A DNA stretch of 64,000 nt, from positions 1,951,156-2,015,155 of the forward strand of contig NC_079904.1 of assembly GCF_024868665.1 (NCBI RefSeq), given 5' to 3'. The notes under the pieces are model-generated. The model made no database searches. It saw nothing but the letters and a program-made list of their open reading frames with translations, and was not told the DNA's origin. Made by a program: the position numbers and the translations under genes. The first letter of the stretch is position 1. Every line of letters begins with the position of its first letter. The DNA comes from Triplophysa rosa. Taxonomy: Eukaryota; Chordata; Actinopteri; Cypriniformes; Nemacheilidae. Shown piece by piece: positions 26,551 through 41,000 of this stretch.

Positions 26551-26700
26551 GAAACTGGGTTGAAATGGGAAATATTTTAACAACGTATATCAAATATTAT
26601 CGGTTGATAACATGCGGTCAGGCGGCCGCGCTGCAACGAAATGAACGAAAATGCCCTGCGCATGCGCGACAAAAGACTTTAATGACTGCATGGCACTCTG
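26551..26700 (-). promoter_or_regulatory. prpf39 promoter region with NRF1-type site
   Basis: The 100 bases upstream of the prpf39 start are GC-richer and contain a palindromic NRF1-like word (tgcgcatgcgc, 26,657-26,667). It is nearly identical to the one at the fau start site. No TATA box is evident. The start site is not resolved. Confidence 0.45.
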
Positions 26701-26719
26701 TGACCGATAGGGGTGCGTC

Positions 26720-27539
26720 GCTGTACCACGTTAGACACTCTTCCCTTTTAAATTTGAGTTATTGTGTTGCTCACATGCCCAGTAGAAATCAAGTATTTGT
26801 TGTTTTTTTATTATAATTTAATATTCAATGGCATACTTTGAAAAATAATTCTTAGATATAGAATAGATAACTGTTAAATAAACATTCTTACATTACTTAG
26901 AAAGTATTTTACTTCGTTACACTTTATGTTAAAACAAGAAAATAAAACAACAACCCCATCACTTAAAAACATCTCGATAAAGGCTCTAAAAGATTGCGTT
27001 GTTTTGTATGTAAAAACTAGGCATTTTTTGAACACGCGATCACGTCATGAGTTACACCCCAACGACGTAAAATGATGCCACTTAGCAGTTTGTCTGAATT
27101 TGAATGTACAAATGTACTTTATGCAAAAATGCTCTAGGTTGATCGGTTTGAACGTTTCTTTCACCACACTGCAAATGTCCCATTTATCCTGTTTGAAACA
27201 GATCACATGCTACAAGAGCAGCGCGAGCGCACTCGAGTCTGAATGGCATCCATTTCATTCAGCTCGAGCTCGACTCGCATTACAAATCCTACTATGATAT
27301 GGCGAATGCTGAACTCCTGAATATTAATCACTTCATGCGGACGTCGCTTTTCGAACCGTGGGTAAATACATTTCGTGTGTTTGTCATCCGTGAGCCCCTT
27401 TGCAAAAAAACGACGCTAAATGTACGTAAACGCTTCAATAAATCTACTTTTGGGACTTTTTTCCTTGTGAATGTTAACAAGGTCACGCCCACCCTTTCGG
27501 CGATCCTCCGCCTTCTTTGCGTGATCGTTAACTAACAAC

Positions 27540-27540
<1 letters not shown>
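26720..27540. other. Spacer between divergent prpf39 and arf6
   Basis: About 800 bp, AT-rich at the left, becoming CpG-rich from about 27,480 toward arf6. No gene recognised. Confidence 0.5.
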
Positions 27541-29006
<1,466 letters not shown>

Positions 29007-30110
29007 TGCATCCATCCCATCGAGCAGAAAAGAGTGAGCAACGGCAAAGAAAATCCAGAAGCAATTAACATTAACTTTGGCTTCAGATCTGTCTGTAAAG
29101 TTTGATTTTTATTTTAGATTTTGTTGAACATCTTTTTCTTTCGTTCGCCTTTTCGTTTGGCACGCGCTTACGTTCCTTTTAGCACTATAATCTCTGTTGC
29201 GTTTGTTTGACTGTCTCTGAATATTTCATGCAAAAACCCGTTTCTTCACCAGTATTTTTGTCTTTGTCAATTTATTCTTAAAACCAGATGACTTGTTCTC
29301 AGAACGTGTGGTCTTACTGTTCCCAATTATAGTTGTTTCTTATTTAATGCATAAAGAAAATAACTATTTGTCACTATGGTAAGACAAATTAATTAAAACT
29401 ATATGCTCAGAAAACAAGTCTTAGTATCTTTCACAAATTTGCTTGATTTTTGTTGTTTTGTTTAAACCAAAAAAAGTCAATACTAATTAAGAAAAATATT
29501 TTTTATTTGCGGTGTAAAGTATTACTTTCAAAGTTCTTCCTTGCAGTCCAGGTAGCGCTTGGCTGAGTTTTTTTTTTATCTGAAGATCCAGTTGTTAGCC
29601 CACAAAATGGCAGCTTGTTTGTTTACCTCTGTGCCAACACACGTAACGAATGTATGGAGAATATTTACAGTATGGAGCATTCAAATAAATAAATCCAAGC
29701 AGAAGTTGCTCAAAGAATTCATTGTTTTCTACGACAACGCTTCAAAGTTGTTCTTGTTTTGGGTAGCTTTCCATTGCAACAAGTATTTACTCAGTTTTGG
29801 CCCTTTCTTGAGCGAGACGGACCAAAGGTGCTTGAGACACGGCTGAGCTATTTAAAATCCTGGAAATCATTTGGTGTTTAAGGGCCCTTTGCATTGGGTG
29901 TTTCTAAACTTTTGGAAACTAAACTAATTCAGGCATCTTAACCCATATGTGATATGTATCTGGTACCTGTTCTCCTCAAACCTAAACCATAAACCGCACA
30001 AATCAAACCAAGCCTTCCTTTCCACGTGAAATTCTCGTAATTATTGATAAATGCTTTGTTTTATTATTTTGACATATTTGTTATGCTCATGAAAATAAAA
30101 TCTATATACA
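29007..30110 (+). other. arf6 probable 3'UTR
   Basis: AT-rich sequence follows the stop codon, with AATAAA signals at 29,684-29,689 and 30,094-30,099; either could end the transcript. ARF6 genes usually have a long 3'UTR, which favours the distal signal. Short frames inside (29,559-29,846 and 30,044-30,427) show no protein features. Confidence 0.45.
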
Positions 30111-31469
30111 TCCAACAATGTGATCGTATCTTCTTGATGTGTTCTGCGGAACCTAAAATGTCAAAATTCATTTTATGCCAAAGTGTAGATCTTTGTGTTT
30201 TGGATATCACATCTTTTAAAGTGATACTTGGCAGAAAAATGCTGCGGAGATGTTTTGCAACTTATTTGATTAACAGACATTTCGACTTGTTCTCACTCCT
30301 GGCATGCATCGCCGAGGATCTCATAGCTTGTATTTCAGTATTTAATACATATCTGTGTGAATCTCAAGAAAACATCTCCAGGTCACATTTCACCCGTGCA
30401 ACCAGTTCATTTCGCCAACTATTTTAAATGAAAGGTCAGGTGACATCATTTACTTATTAGCATGTACATGATGTCATCACGCCATATTTGTGTTCTCTAT
30501 TTTTTTGGCACTTTACAACTATTATGCTTCTCTCCTACTCTCTATACTGTATTTAATACAGCCAAATGTAAAAAAAGCTGTTCTCATTTACATATGTTCT
30601 GTTGTCAGACAAAGAAACAAGTATGAAATGATTGACTGATCGTGACCCGTTTAAACTACCGTCTACTGAAAGTTAACACTTAATTTCACCTCAAAATGTA
30701 AAAAAGTGATAGTTTGGATTATTAAAATAAGCCTTTTTGTCGGACCATTAAGATTTTTTACACTCCTGAACGATACAGACTTTTGTGAGTTCTCCGATTT
30801 TTTGCAGTGTTTGTCAGGGAATTCCAGTGACGTAAAATACAGTGGAAACAGAAAGATTCTCATGAGTGTGTTGTCATCATCTTACAGTCAAAGAGTGTGA
30901 AATTACACCCAGACAACAAACAGGAGCAACATGAGGGAGGTGCTGAGGTTTTTTGGATTAGCTCGATCTCTCTAGCGATACAGTAATCCTGCAGTTTACC
31001 ATTGAAACACTGTTGTTTGTTCAGCGAGTTTCAGTGGAGTTTCACCTGACACACAGAAGCTTAACGTTTTAAATACATTCAGCGACAACATGAGACGACT
31101 TACTCAACTCAGTCAATAAAGCAACATGTTTTGAACATAATGATTAAAACTTCAATCGCTGTGTGTGTGTTTAGACGGAGCACTATATCTAAGAAAGAAA
31201 CTTCCTCTCCTTATAAATGGAGAAATCTTTAAAGGCCTGGAAAAGTTGTGTTGCAAATGTCATTTGACGCAGTAGAAGACAACCGGTTTGTCACCGGAGA
31301 ACGTGTTGTACTTTGCGAAGCTTTACTGAATTGTGTATCGTCATTAGAGGAAGATACTGTTAACCTGCTGAGTCAGACCAGAAACTGAGATAAAAACCAT
31401 CCCATCACAGTTACTGAGGACACGATCCACCCGTTACAGCCTGTGCTCTTTACATCTACAGTCTTTTAT

Positions 31470-31660
31470 TTTCATTTACTGTACTCATGTCATTCCAAAC
31501 CTGTATGACTTTCTTCTTCAGAACACAAAAGAAGATATTTTGAAGAATGAAACCTCATTGACTTCCACTTGATGAACATAAAACCACTGAGACATTTCTC
31601 AAAATATCTTCTTTTGTGTTCCACTGACGAAAGAATGACATGAGAGTAAATAAAAGTGAA
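31470..31660. repeat. Internal part of the cyprinid GTTCACCC palindromic element
   Basis: Contains 'cattccaaacctgtatgact', 'acacaaaagaagatatttt' and, inverted, 'aaaatatcttcttttgtgtt', the internal arms of the element seen complete at 33,341 and 41,235. The terminal 20 bp are missing or diverged. Confidence 0.6.
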
Positions 31661-33340
31661 ACTGAAATGTATCACAAATCAATGCGTGTTTTAGTGTATT
31701 TCATAGCACAACTTTACATGCGTGCAAACTATCATGAAGTCATCACTTCTGTATCAACTGTATCTTTGTCTACTCGTTCGTCACTTCTGCAGACACAGGA
31801 AGTGATGTCAGTGCCTGATGTAAGACGACCGGTGTGGTTTTTCAACAGAAATATCCACAGGCTCTCTTTATTATCGTGTTGTATTCTCTTTGGTTCAACA
31901 GTCTGAACTCATTATTGTACTCAACACAATTGAAGGTGTCGTTAGATTCAGTGAAACAGATTTGCATTGGTTTACATTTTGGACAAACCACTTTTAATGT
32001 GTTAATCTGTGTGTTGTGTGATGTTTTTATGAGGTATGACTTGTTTTAGTAACAGAATACACTTGTTGCAAGCTGATGAAAAGGACCTGGTTTCAAGTTT
32101 CTTTGTGACACAATGAGGTTTGTTTGCCTGCACAAACTGATCCTGTAACTCTCGTGTCACTCACTGTCTTGTAATCCTTGAGCTTTGAATCAATATTCCT
32201 GTGAACGAGTATAAGTTATGTGTGCGTGACTAGATTTGTACATTTCTGAACTATAATGTGTTGTGTTTGCATTACAGAACTCGGTGCCACATTGCTAGAG
32301 TTTGGTGCAAGGTTATTTTAGTTTACTATAATAAAAACTTTGAAAACGTTTCTCATTGAAATCAGATAAAATACGGAGTTACATTTTTTTTGAAAAACTT
32401 AACTGAAGTAAAAATGTAAATGTTGCCTTAAATATAAACTGAAATAAGTTTAAAGCACTAAAATTATAATAATGAACAAAAACTAAAAGAAACTAAAATA
32501 AAAATTTCATTTAGCAACATAAAAAAAATAATAATAATTATAAAATGATAAAAAGCATTCACCAAAATGGCTAAAACTTTAACAAAATTTTACATAAAAA
32601 CGAAAAAGCTCAAAATAAAAGCTAATTAAAAATAGTAATAAACCTAAATAATACTAAAATCAAAACTATAATAACTCTGGTTTGGTGTGATGTAGTTCAA
32701 TACTTAGGGTTGGGCTTTACCCTCTAAGCGTTTACAGAAGCTGCAGTATATGAACTTTTTATTTCAATATTTTGTATCAGTTCTCACTCCCAACCTTCAA
32801 TAAGAAGCATGACTGCATTGTCTCTGGTTTCTAAGGGGTCCCTCAGAAGTGGATGAGCAGACCAGATAGCTTTACAGAGCTGGAAATGTCTCTGGTTTCC
32901 GTGGTGACCGACTGGAGTCTGTGCGGTGAGTATTCTGTTCTCACGAAGACAGAAAACAATACAGGGGAAAGAGAACAAATGAGCATCAGCTGTATTTCCT
33001 TCCTTCCTATAGAAAGAAAGTAAGCCACAGTTATGTAGCAAACATACTTCAGTATGATGGCGGTAAAGTGTGGTCATTAAATCAGCTTTGAGCGTTTTTA
33101 AAAGACATTCAAATTCACTTTAATGTCTGGAGTAAACCTGCAAGAGAAAACTTTAAGCATGCTCCTATCTTACTACAAATAAAATACAAAACATTTTAAT
33201 TAACCACGTTGTTTGATAAATAAGATGTATTTATTGACATAGTTATTAGAAGAAATGAATTTATTTGTTTAATGTGTAATATAAAACAATATTTTTATAT
33301 TGAAATGTTTTTTATAGGAATATCACGTCACCGTTACACT

Positions 33341-33632
33341 TAAAGGGATACTTCACCCAAAGATGAAAATTCTGTCATCATCTACTCACCCTTAGATTGT
33401 TCCAAATCTTTATAAATTTGGAAGAATGTCAGATCTCACCCACCATTTATTGCCATAGTAGGGAAAATAAATACTATGGGAGTCAATTGGGGGGGGGTCT
33501 GAGATTTTACAATCTTCCAGATATCTATACCTATGTGTTCAGCAGAACAAAGAAATTTATACAGGTTTGAAACAATCTGAGGGTGAGTAAAAGATGACAA
33601 GATTTTCATTTTTAGGCAAAGTATCCCTTTAA
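33341..33632. repeat. Palindromic MITE, complete copy (AAAGGGATA...TATCCCTTT)
   Basis: Inverted ends 'aaagggatacttcaccca' and '...gcaaagtatcccttt' bound 292 bp whose two halves are inverted copies (tcatctactcaccc / gggtgagtaaaagatga). This is the abundant cyprinid non-autonomous DNA element; the family name is not asserted. Confidence 0.75.
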
Positions 33633-34559
33633 GAAGGAAAGTACACTTACAAAAAACATTTTGTAAGCATATATATTGAGGTATATTAAAGGGGCATGGG
33701 GTGGTCCGTCATTAGTCACTAGAAAATTGTGAGTTTGGCTCTGCATTTTTTACAGTGAAGTGTACACTGAGTATAACTCATGATAGGAATGACAGAAGGT
33801 ACAATCAAACGCAGCATCGGTTTATGATTCAAGAGTGACTGATCCGTGTTTGAATATTTGTTTACAGTGATCATGTGTTAACAAAGAAGTAAAACATGAA
33901 TATTTACATGTGTTGATGCCTAGGGCTATGAGGAAATGTCACTTTGTATACTCTTTTACATTATATAATAAATCTGAAGCCACACAGACGGCAAACATAA
34001 TGTAGTCCAGATGCTCATAATGTGAGCAGAATCTCTGCTGTACAACCGGATAAGGACATAAAGCCAACTGATCAAAACATTCATTTTGAGAAATCTTTCA
34101 AACACCTATTAGAATACAGAAGGGTCACCCGAGGCACATTTACAAAAGGAAAAAGTTTCAAGATTGAAGATTTTTATTTGTCACATACACTTTGTGAACA
34201 TGTACAACTTGCAGTGACATGTTAATCTGGTGTACTCCAATTGAAATCAACAAAGCAGACAGCATGCAGTCAATGTCATGGGTCGATCCCCAGGAAACAC
34301 AAAAAAGTATCAATTGAATGCACTTGCAAGTCGCTTTACATTAAAGCAAATGCATACAAAACAGATATGTATTAATATTAATAAAAGATTAATAATTAAT
34401 CAAATAAACAATACATATAAGGAATATCCTGCTCATGACCACTTAAATATATCAATACATCAGCTCCACACAGTTTTTAAACTATATTTAGTTTCCTCTT
34501 TATTACATTTTCAGATGATCAGATTATGTGAGACAGCAGACACTATTGTACAGTGACGT

Positions 34560-35008
34560 AATGCTTCAAGGCGATCCGGCACACGTCATCCAACTCAGAT
34601 CAGAGGGGGGCGACTTTATGAACGAAAACACGCGCGCGTCACCAAGATCCTGCACGGTCGTAAATTCTGGACACTGGACTATAAAAACCTAAAAGAGACA
34701 CTTGAACCATAACTAACACGAACGACGTTTAAAGCAGTTACACATTTGAGTGATTTCAGAAGCCCCGCCCCCGCCGCGCGGATGGTTCGCTCCACTCCGC
34801 CGTGAGCTGCTTGTTCCTCCGCCGCCGCCGTTTGGACCCGATGAGCGAATCCGTTTCGAATATTTACGCTTCGGACCCGCGGAAGAGCCATGCATTGCGG
34901 ATTTCCACGCGTGTTCAGTCGCTTTTAATAGTTTGAGTTACTTCTAACGCTACTTGATCAGGTCGTGTAACGCCGATCGCGGACCAGAGTGACGGTGTGT
35001 CCAGTCCC
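34560..35008 (+). promoter_or_regulatory. Pellino gene CpG-rich promoter / 5'UTR
   Basis: A sharp rise in CpG content begins near 34,560, with a GC box (ccccgccccc, about 34,763-34,772). The sequence runs GC-rich to the start codon at 35,009. No TATA box is evident. Reading frames on both strands here are GC-skew shadows. Confidence 0.5.
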
Positions 35009-38000
35009 ATGTTGCAGCCGAATCAGGACGAACATGCCCGCTCAAAAGATCCGGTGAAATACGGTGAACTGGTGATCCTCGGGTGAGAAACACACACACA
35101 TACTCGCTACAATAATCGCGTGCGGCTTTCATCTCCGCGCATCTGTTACAATGTTGCAACATTACGCGCGAGTTTGCGAAGGCGTGCGCGCTTGTACCAT
35201 TGATCCTCATGTGTTACTCACACTAGCTGCGTTTTTTCATATTTAAAGTGACATTATTAGCCTTATTGTTATCAGCACCACTACACTGTCGTGCTGAAGG
35301 GTATCGTATTGTTTTTAGGCCGGGGTTTGGGTTGAAGTGACAGGAGGAAGTTGTGAACTAGTGCTTGACAGATGTGCTGTAGATTTGATTCTTAATATCA
35401 TGTCGTTTACAATTTAATTGCTGCAAATAATCCCTTAGGAAAACTAACCATGATTTTACTACAAATGAAAAACATGGTTACTGTTAAACCACAGTAAGCT
35501 CAAATGAACCATGCTATTTGTGGTAAACGTGTGGTTATACAAATGGTAATCAATAATGGCCAATTTTCGTAGGGGGTGGCTATTTTACGCAGTAGTTAAA
35601 AATATGTGAATGGACAAAATATCTATAATAGCCTAGGCATTTTCTTGATTTGTAGTAGGTCACATTTATGGGCACCATAAATTCACGATAGTCTCACCCA
35701 ATAAACTTAGTTTAACCATGATGTCTGCAGTAAAGCTGTGGTAAAGCAGACATAATTTGAAGTCAAATAATAACCACAAATTTGCTATGTTCTCACCACA
35801 ATTATCGTAGTTTAAACTTGGTATTTATTTGTAGTAAAACTATGGTAATATTAATAGTAATAAATCGGTGTTCCTACACAGCGTTGTGTTAACCAGTCAA
35901 GCGGTCAAATGGTTAAACTGGGCACAGAAGACAAAACCATTTTGAGTATCTTTTAGAAAGCTGTGAGCGTGAGACAAACCCACTCAGGAAATGAAGTCAT
36001 AAAATGTTTCCAGTCACATGCTTCACATGAGGAAATGTTTCTGGAGAGCGCTGAATTAATCTTTTAATGTTCGCACGTTCCATTAGATGTGAGTGAGACT
36101 GTTGGGATGCGTATGTCCCGGAGTGAATTTAAATGATGTTAATCTCCCACCTGCTCCCGGGATGCATCTCTCCTCATGTGCCCCCCAACCCTCGCTGGCA
36201 CGGCCAAATGTTAGCGGTGACCGTGCATGCTGATCTGACCGGATTCGCCGTTAATCGCACCCTAATCTGCATTTTTGGGCTTCAGATTCGCATCTGTAGG
36301 AGAAGGAAAACTCCAGTGACTCTGTAATGCCGCCATGGCCTACTTCCTGTTGTCTGCGTGATGGATTTTTTTGGAACTTTATATTGTGTTATTCTTTGCT
36401 CTCGTATTCATAACGCCTCTGGAGAATGCGAATCTAGCCCACAGTCTACAAGACCATCTTTATTACATTTCTTTTCTGGCGGTCTCGCTGGAGTATCATT
36501 ACTTGTGTTTGCTGAGTCAAGCGTCACCATTAATGTTGCTTGTGCATTGGGTAACATTTAAAGAAATCTCCAAGTGTTAATTAAACATGAGGGATTGTTG
36601 AGGAGAGGCGTGCTGTTGCTTTTCAAAGCCATTTTGAACTTGCGGATAATACAAATCTCTTCCATTTATGATTCCATTTATTTAACCAGGTTAAAAACTC
36701 ATTGAGATCCAAGAAATCTCTTACAAGAGTGACCCGGCCAAGAAGCCAGCAAACAAGTGAAGACGATTTACACCATCAATCGCAAATAACAATGCATTAT
36801 CTGTCAGCCATAACACCCACGGTGTCAATGCGTCAAGTGTTGCACCATTTGCTGTCCTAGCGACACATCTGCTCTCTGACAGGTCAGCATGGGACTATTT
36901 AAAGGTAAAGGTGTTTGAATATTTCATTCTGTCTGTGTGTGTGCGCGCTCATGCGAACCCTCGCTCTGCTGCAGCCTGTCTCAATGCTGAACCGGCACTT
37001 TGACCGCTGTCGACAGTCGATGCGTTTACAGCACCTGAGTTCCAGAATTTTACAGGCTGTGAGTGTTCAGGACAATGCACCATCTCTGCAACAAATGCAC
37101 ATGGAGGCCTGATAATAATGACGTATCCCATAATAATGAGGTTGTGATATCAGTAGCACAGGAGTTTAATGTTCTCTGCACGCAGCTGCGTCCTCTTGCA
37201 TTTGAAACCGAAAGTTTTTGGGCATGCATGCAGCTGCAGGTCTAGTCGTGTTACTGATAGCTGCGGCGAAAACAAAAGAGTCTTTCTGTCACATACTGAG
37301 GTCTTGTGTCTCGTGGCGTCACGCGTATGCAAATGATGGTTATTTTTATGTCTGCACTTGCTTCTGCTTACTTTTGCAGCTTGGTAAGAATAAGGTTTAG
37401 TCATGGATGGGAGATGCTTTTCGGGGGGGGCACATGTTGGCTTGAGAATGGCAACAGAATTTCTCTTATCGGTGTTGTTTTCCCAAGTAGGAAAATGAAC
37501 AACTCGAAACCTGTGTGACTGGATTTCCTTTTGGCAAAAAGACTGAACTTGTAGACTATTCTTTGTATGAGGAACAGACTCGAGCGAAAGATGTCGGTAA
37601 CTGTGAATGTCTGTTGTGTGTTAAGGGACAGTTCACACAAAACTCAAAATTCTTTCATCGTTTATTCACCCTCATGTCATTCTGGATCTGACTCGTTCTT
37701 CAGTGGAACACAAGAGATGATCTTTTGAGAAATGTCTCAGTGGTTTCAATGGTTTATAAACAGTGGAGGTTCAATGTTATTTGGTTGCCAATGTTCTTCA
37801 AAATATCAAAATAGGAAGAAAGTCAAACAGGGCGGGTGAATGATTTTCATTTTGGGGTGAACTGCCCCCTTAAACTTTTTCCTGTTTTAAAGATCAACAC
37901 GGGCGTTCTTTGACAGAATTCAATGATGAGTAAACGATGACAGAAATCTCAGTTTTGGGTGAGCACATTTGTTCTGTGCGAGGAAATTTTTTCCATCTGT

Positions 38001-41000
38001 TTGGTGGAACGAGAGAATTCCACAGAAAACCGTTCATGTATGAATCACATTGCTGTTCATCTTTGAGAAGAAACAGATGCTTGAGAATAATGTTGACTTT
38101 TCAGCGGAAGCGGCAGATGTTTGTTTGTCGGAGTGTCAGAGAACTTGTTAGAATCTGCGGAGAAGCTCTTGAGAACCACCGGTTAATATCAATTGAAATT
38201 TTTTTTTCACAGAGATCTTATTCAATTTTGATGTAAGGAACGCAATTTCTTCTTCAAGCCTTCACTCGCTTCAAGTGAGACTCATCGGTAGTTTATGAGC
38301 AATATTGATTTATATCACATATTTAAGCAAAGCTGTACACTACAGTCTTTAGGCTCATGGCGTCAATAAAAAACATTTTTTTATTGTTCCGAGTTTAAGA
38401 AGACAAACCAACGTTCTTCTCTCTCCCGTTCAGGTATAATGGCTCTCTGCCAGGCGGAGATCACGGTCGGAAGAGGAGCCGCTTTGCTCTTTTCAGGAGG
38501 GCAAAAGCCAACGGCGTCAAGCCGAGCGCTGTGCACATCCTCAGCAACCCACACGACAGCAAGGTGCGTATTTTAAAAGGAAGACGTCTTAACCGTCACC
38601 GTTTAAGCTCTTGAGGTGCATCATGTGCCGTTTGCAAAACTTGCGTGACCTTTTGTTTCAGGCGGTTAACAGCAGGGGTCAGCACAGCATCTCCTTCACT
38701 CTCTCCAGGAATCAGACAGTGGTTGTGGAATACTGCCATGACAACAACACCGACATGTTCCAGGTGAGCCGGAAGATTGAATATCGATTGAAATGTGAGC
38801 TGACCGTCTTTTCTTGAAGCATCTTCCTAGTTCTATTGTACGTATATCAGCGTACGTTATGTAAGGGATCATGTTCAGGCAGCCGGTTGTTCTCAGAATT
38901 AAGCCCGACAGTGTGGTCTTGTCTTGTATCGCACTGAAGGGGCTTTTTTCCCGTTGCTGCTTGTACACTATGCCGCTTATTACACGTCTACTTGCCACAT
39001 GAGAAAAAAACTAGACATTAAATATTTTATTAGCTCATTTGTACCGAATGCAGAACTTCCGTGAGGAAATGCTGTTTACTTTCGATTTTTTTTAAGGTAA
39101 GAAACGACATTCAAATGTCACGAACAGGCAATTTGGTGTAATCATTTGTAAATATAATGGCATATATGTTATTAAAAGAGATATTTATATTTAATTTGTC
39201 AAAAGAACTGTCAAAATGATTTTTAGAGGTTGTTATCTGGGAATAACGAACCCACAAATGTCACGACTGGCCAGTCGGAATCAAGCATTCCAACGAGCCG
39301 TGTAATAAGAACACTGCAAAAAATGACATTCTTACTAAGCAGTTTTGTCTTGTTTTTAGTGAAAATATCTCAAACTTCTTAAATCAATATACAATTACTT
39401 GACAAGAAAAGTGACCTAAGATATTTGGTCTTGTTTTATGAAAAAGAATGTAAGAATTAAGTAAGTTTATGGTAAAAACAAGCAAAAAACTCGATCTTGA
39501 ATTTAGTTTGACCTTTTTCTCAAGTATCTAAATCAAGTTTATTTTTCTCACCACATGGACAGATTTTTTGCTTGTTTTTACCTATTATTTTTCTTATTAT
39601 CAAATATCTTTGGTCACTTTTCTTGTCAAGTAATTGTATTTTGATTTAAGAATGTTTAGATATTTGTACTACAAAACAAGACAAAGACACTTAAGCCCAT
39701 TGCACATTGAGTCCGAAATTTGCGTCCAAAATTTCCGCACGTTAAAAATAAATACGACCTCACGTTGTGTGGTAATCACATTTACACACTGCCTCCGACA
39801 TTTTCGTCCGTCATAAAAAAATTCGGACCGGGTTCGATTTTCTGCGTTTTTCGCATCCTTAGCAAGCATTTTGATTGGCCTTTTTTAACAATTCAGAGAC
39901 ATTGAACAAACGAGAGCCAAATATGAAAAAACGCATACGAACATTTCAGACTTTATGTGCAAAGACCTTTAGTAAGAATGTCATTGTTTGCAGTGAAGAA
40001 ATTATGTTTTCATCTGTCATTAATAACTAAAGAATAACTAAAATGTCTTATATCATAGTGACTTACTGTTTTTTCTAGTATGCTTAGATAAGAACGCTAA
40101 CTATCTTTTGGATCCTCTTAAGTTTAGAATGATTGAAAAAATGATCATCCTTGGTATGAACAGTCTGTGAGACAGTCAAATATTTTTCTTCTGCAGATCG
40201 GCCGCTCCACTGAGAGTCCTATAGACTTTGTGGTGACCGATACACCCGGCGGCTCAAAAGAGAGCGAAGAATCTTCGTCTGCGCCCAGCACCATCTCTCG
40301 CTTCGCCTGCAGGGTGGTGTGTGACCGGAACCCTCCGTACACCGCCCGAATCTACGCCGCTGGCTTTGATTCCTCCAAAAACATCTTCCTCGGGGTTGGT
40401 ATTTACACTGGAATAATTCGCAGATTATATTTTGTCATCTGAGAACAACTAGCGCTGAGAGCTAGACCTCTTGTTTTGTTAAACGAGTCATAATGTAGTT
40501 CACTTTTTATGGTCCGTTTCTCCCATATAGGAAAAAGCTACAAAATGGAAGAATCCGGATGGTCACATGGATGGACTGACGACCAATGGGGTGCTTGTGA
40601 TGCATCCTCAAGGTTTTCCAGAAGATCCTACGCAGGGTCTGTGGAGAGAGATATCGGTCTGCGGGGACGTCTACGCCCTCCGAGAGACCAGATCCGGGCC
40701 TATGCGTGGACAGCTGGTAAATGTGATAAACATGATCTTTACGTTGTAGTTTCTGTCAAAAAGAATGTTGAGATTTAAGGATTATGATACAAAGTACAGA
40801 GGGAAACGTGTTTTAGGTAGGGTTTTAGAAAGAAGCTTTTAAATCCTGAAGCTGTGAAAGCGATACTCCACCCAAAAATGATCATTTGCTCCCCCTCGAG
40901 TTCCAAATCTGTATAAGTTTCTTTGTTCTGATGAACACAGGGAAAGATATTTAGAAGAATGCTTATAACCAGACAGTTCTTGGACACCATAGTAGGAGAA

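Larger units (their letters stand above)
30110..34560. other. Intergenic region between arf6 and the Pellino gene
   Basis: About 4.4 kb, AT-rich, no gene recognised. It holds a partial copy of the GTTCACCCAAA-type palindromic repeat at 31,470-31,660 and a full copy at 33,341-33,632, plus A-rich degenerate sequence at 32,330-32,680. Confidence 0.6.

Noticed and set aside
32784..33077. 97-residue minus-strand frame between arf6 and peli2
   Set aside because: No splice context, no homologous pattern and no promoter; consistent with chance.
39825..39845. tRNA B-box-like ggttcga
   Set aside because: No A box, acceptor stem or anticodon arm at proper distance; it lies in a repeat insertion.
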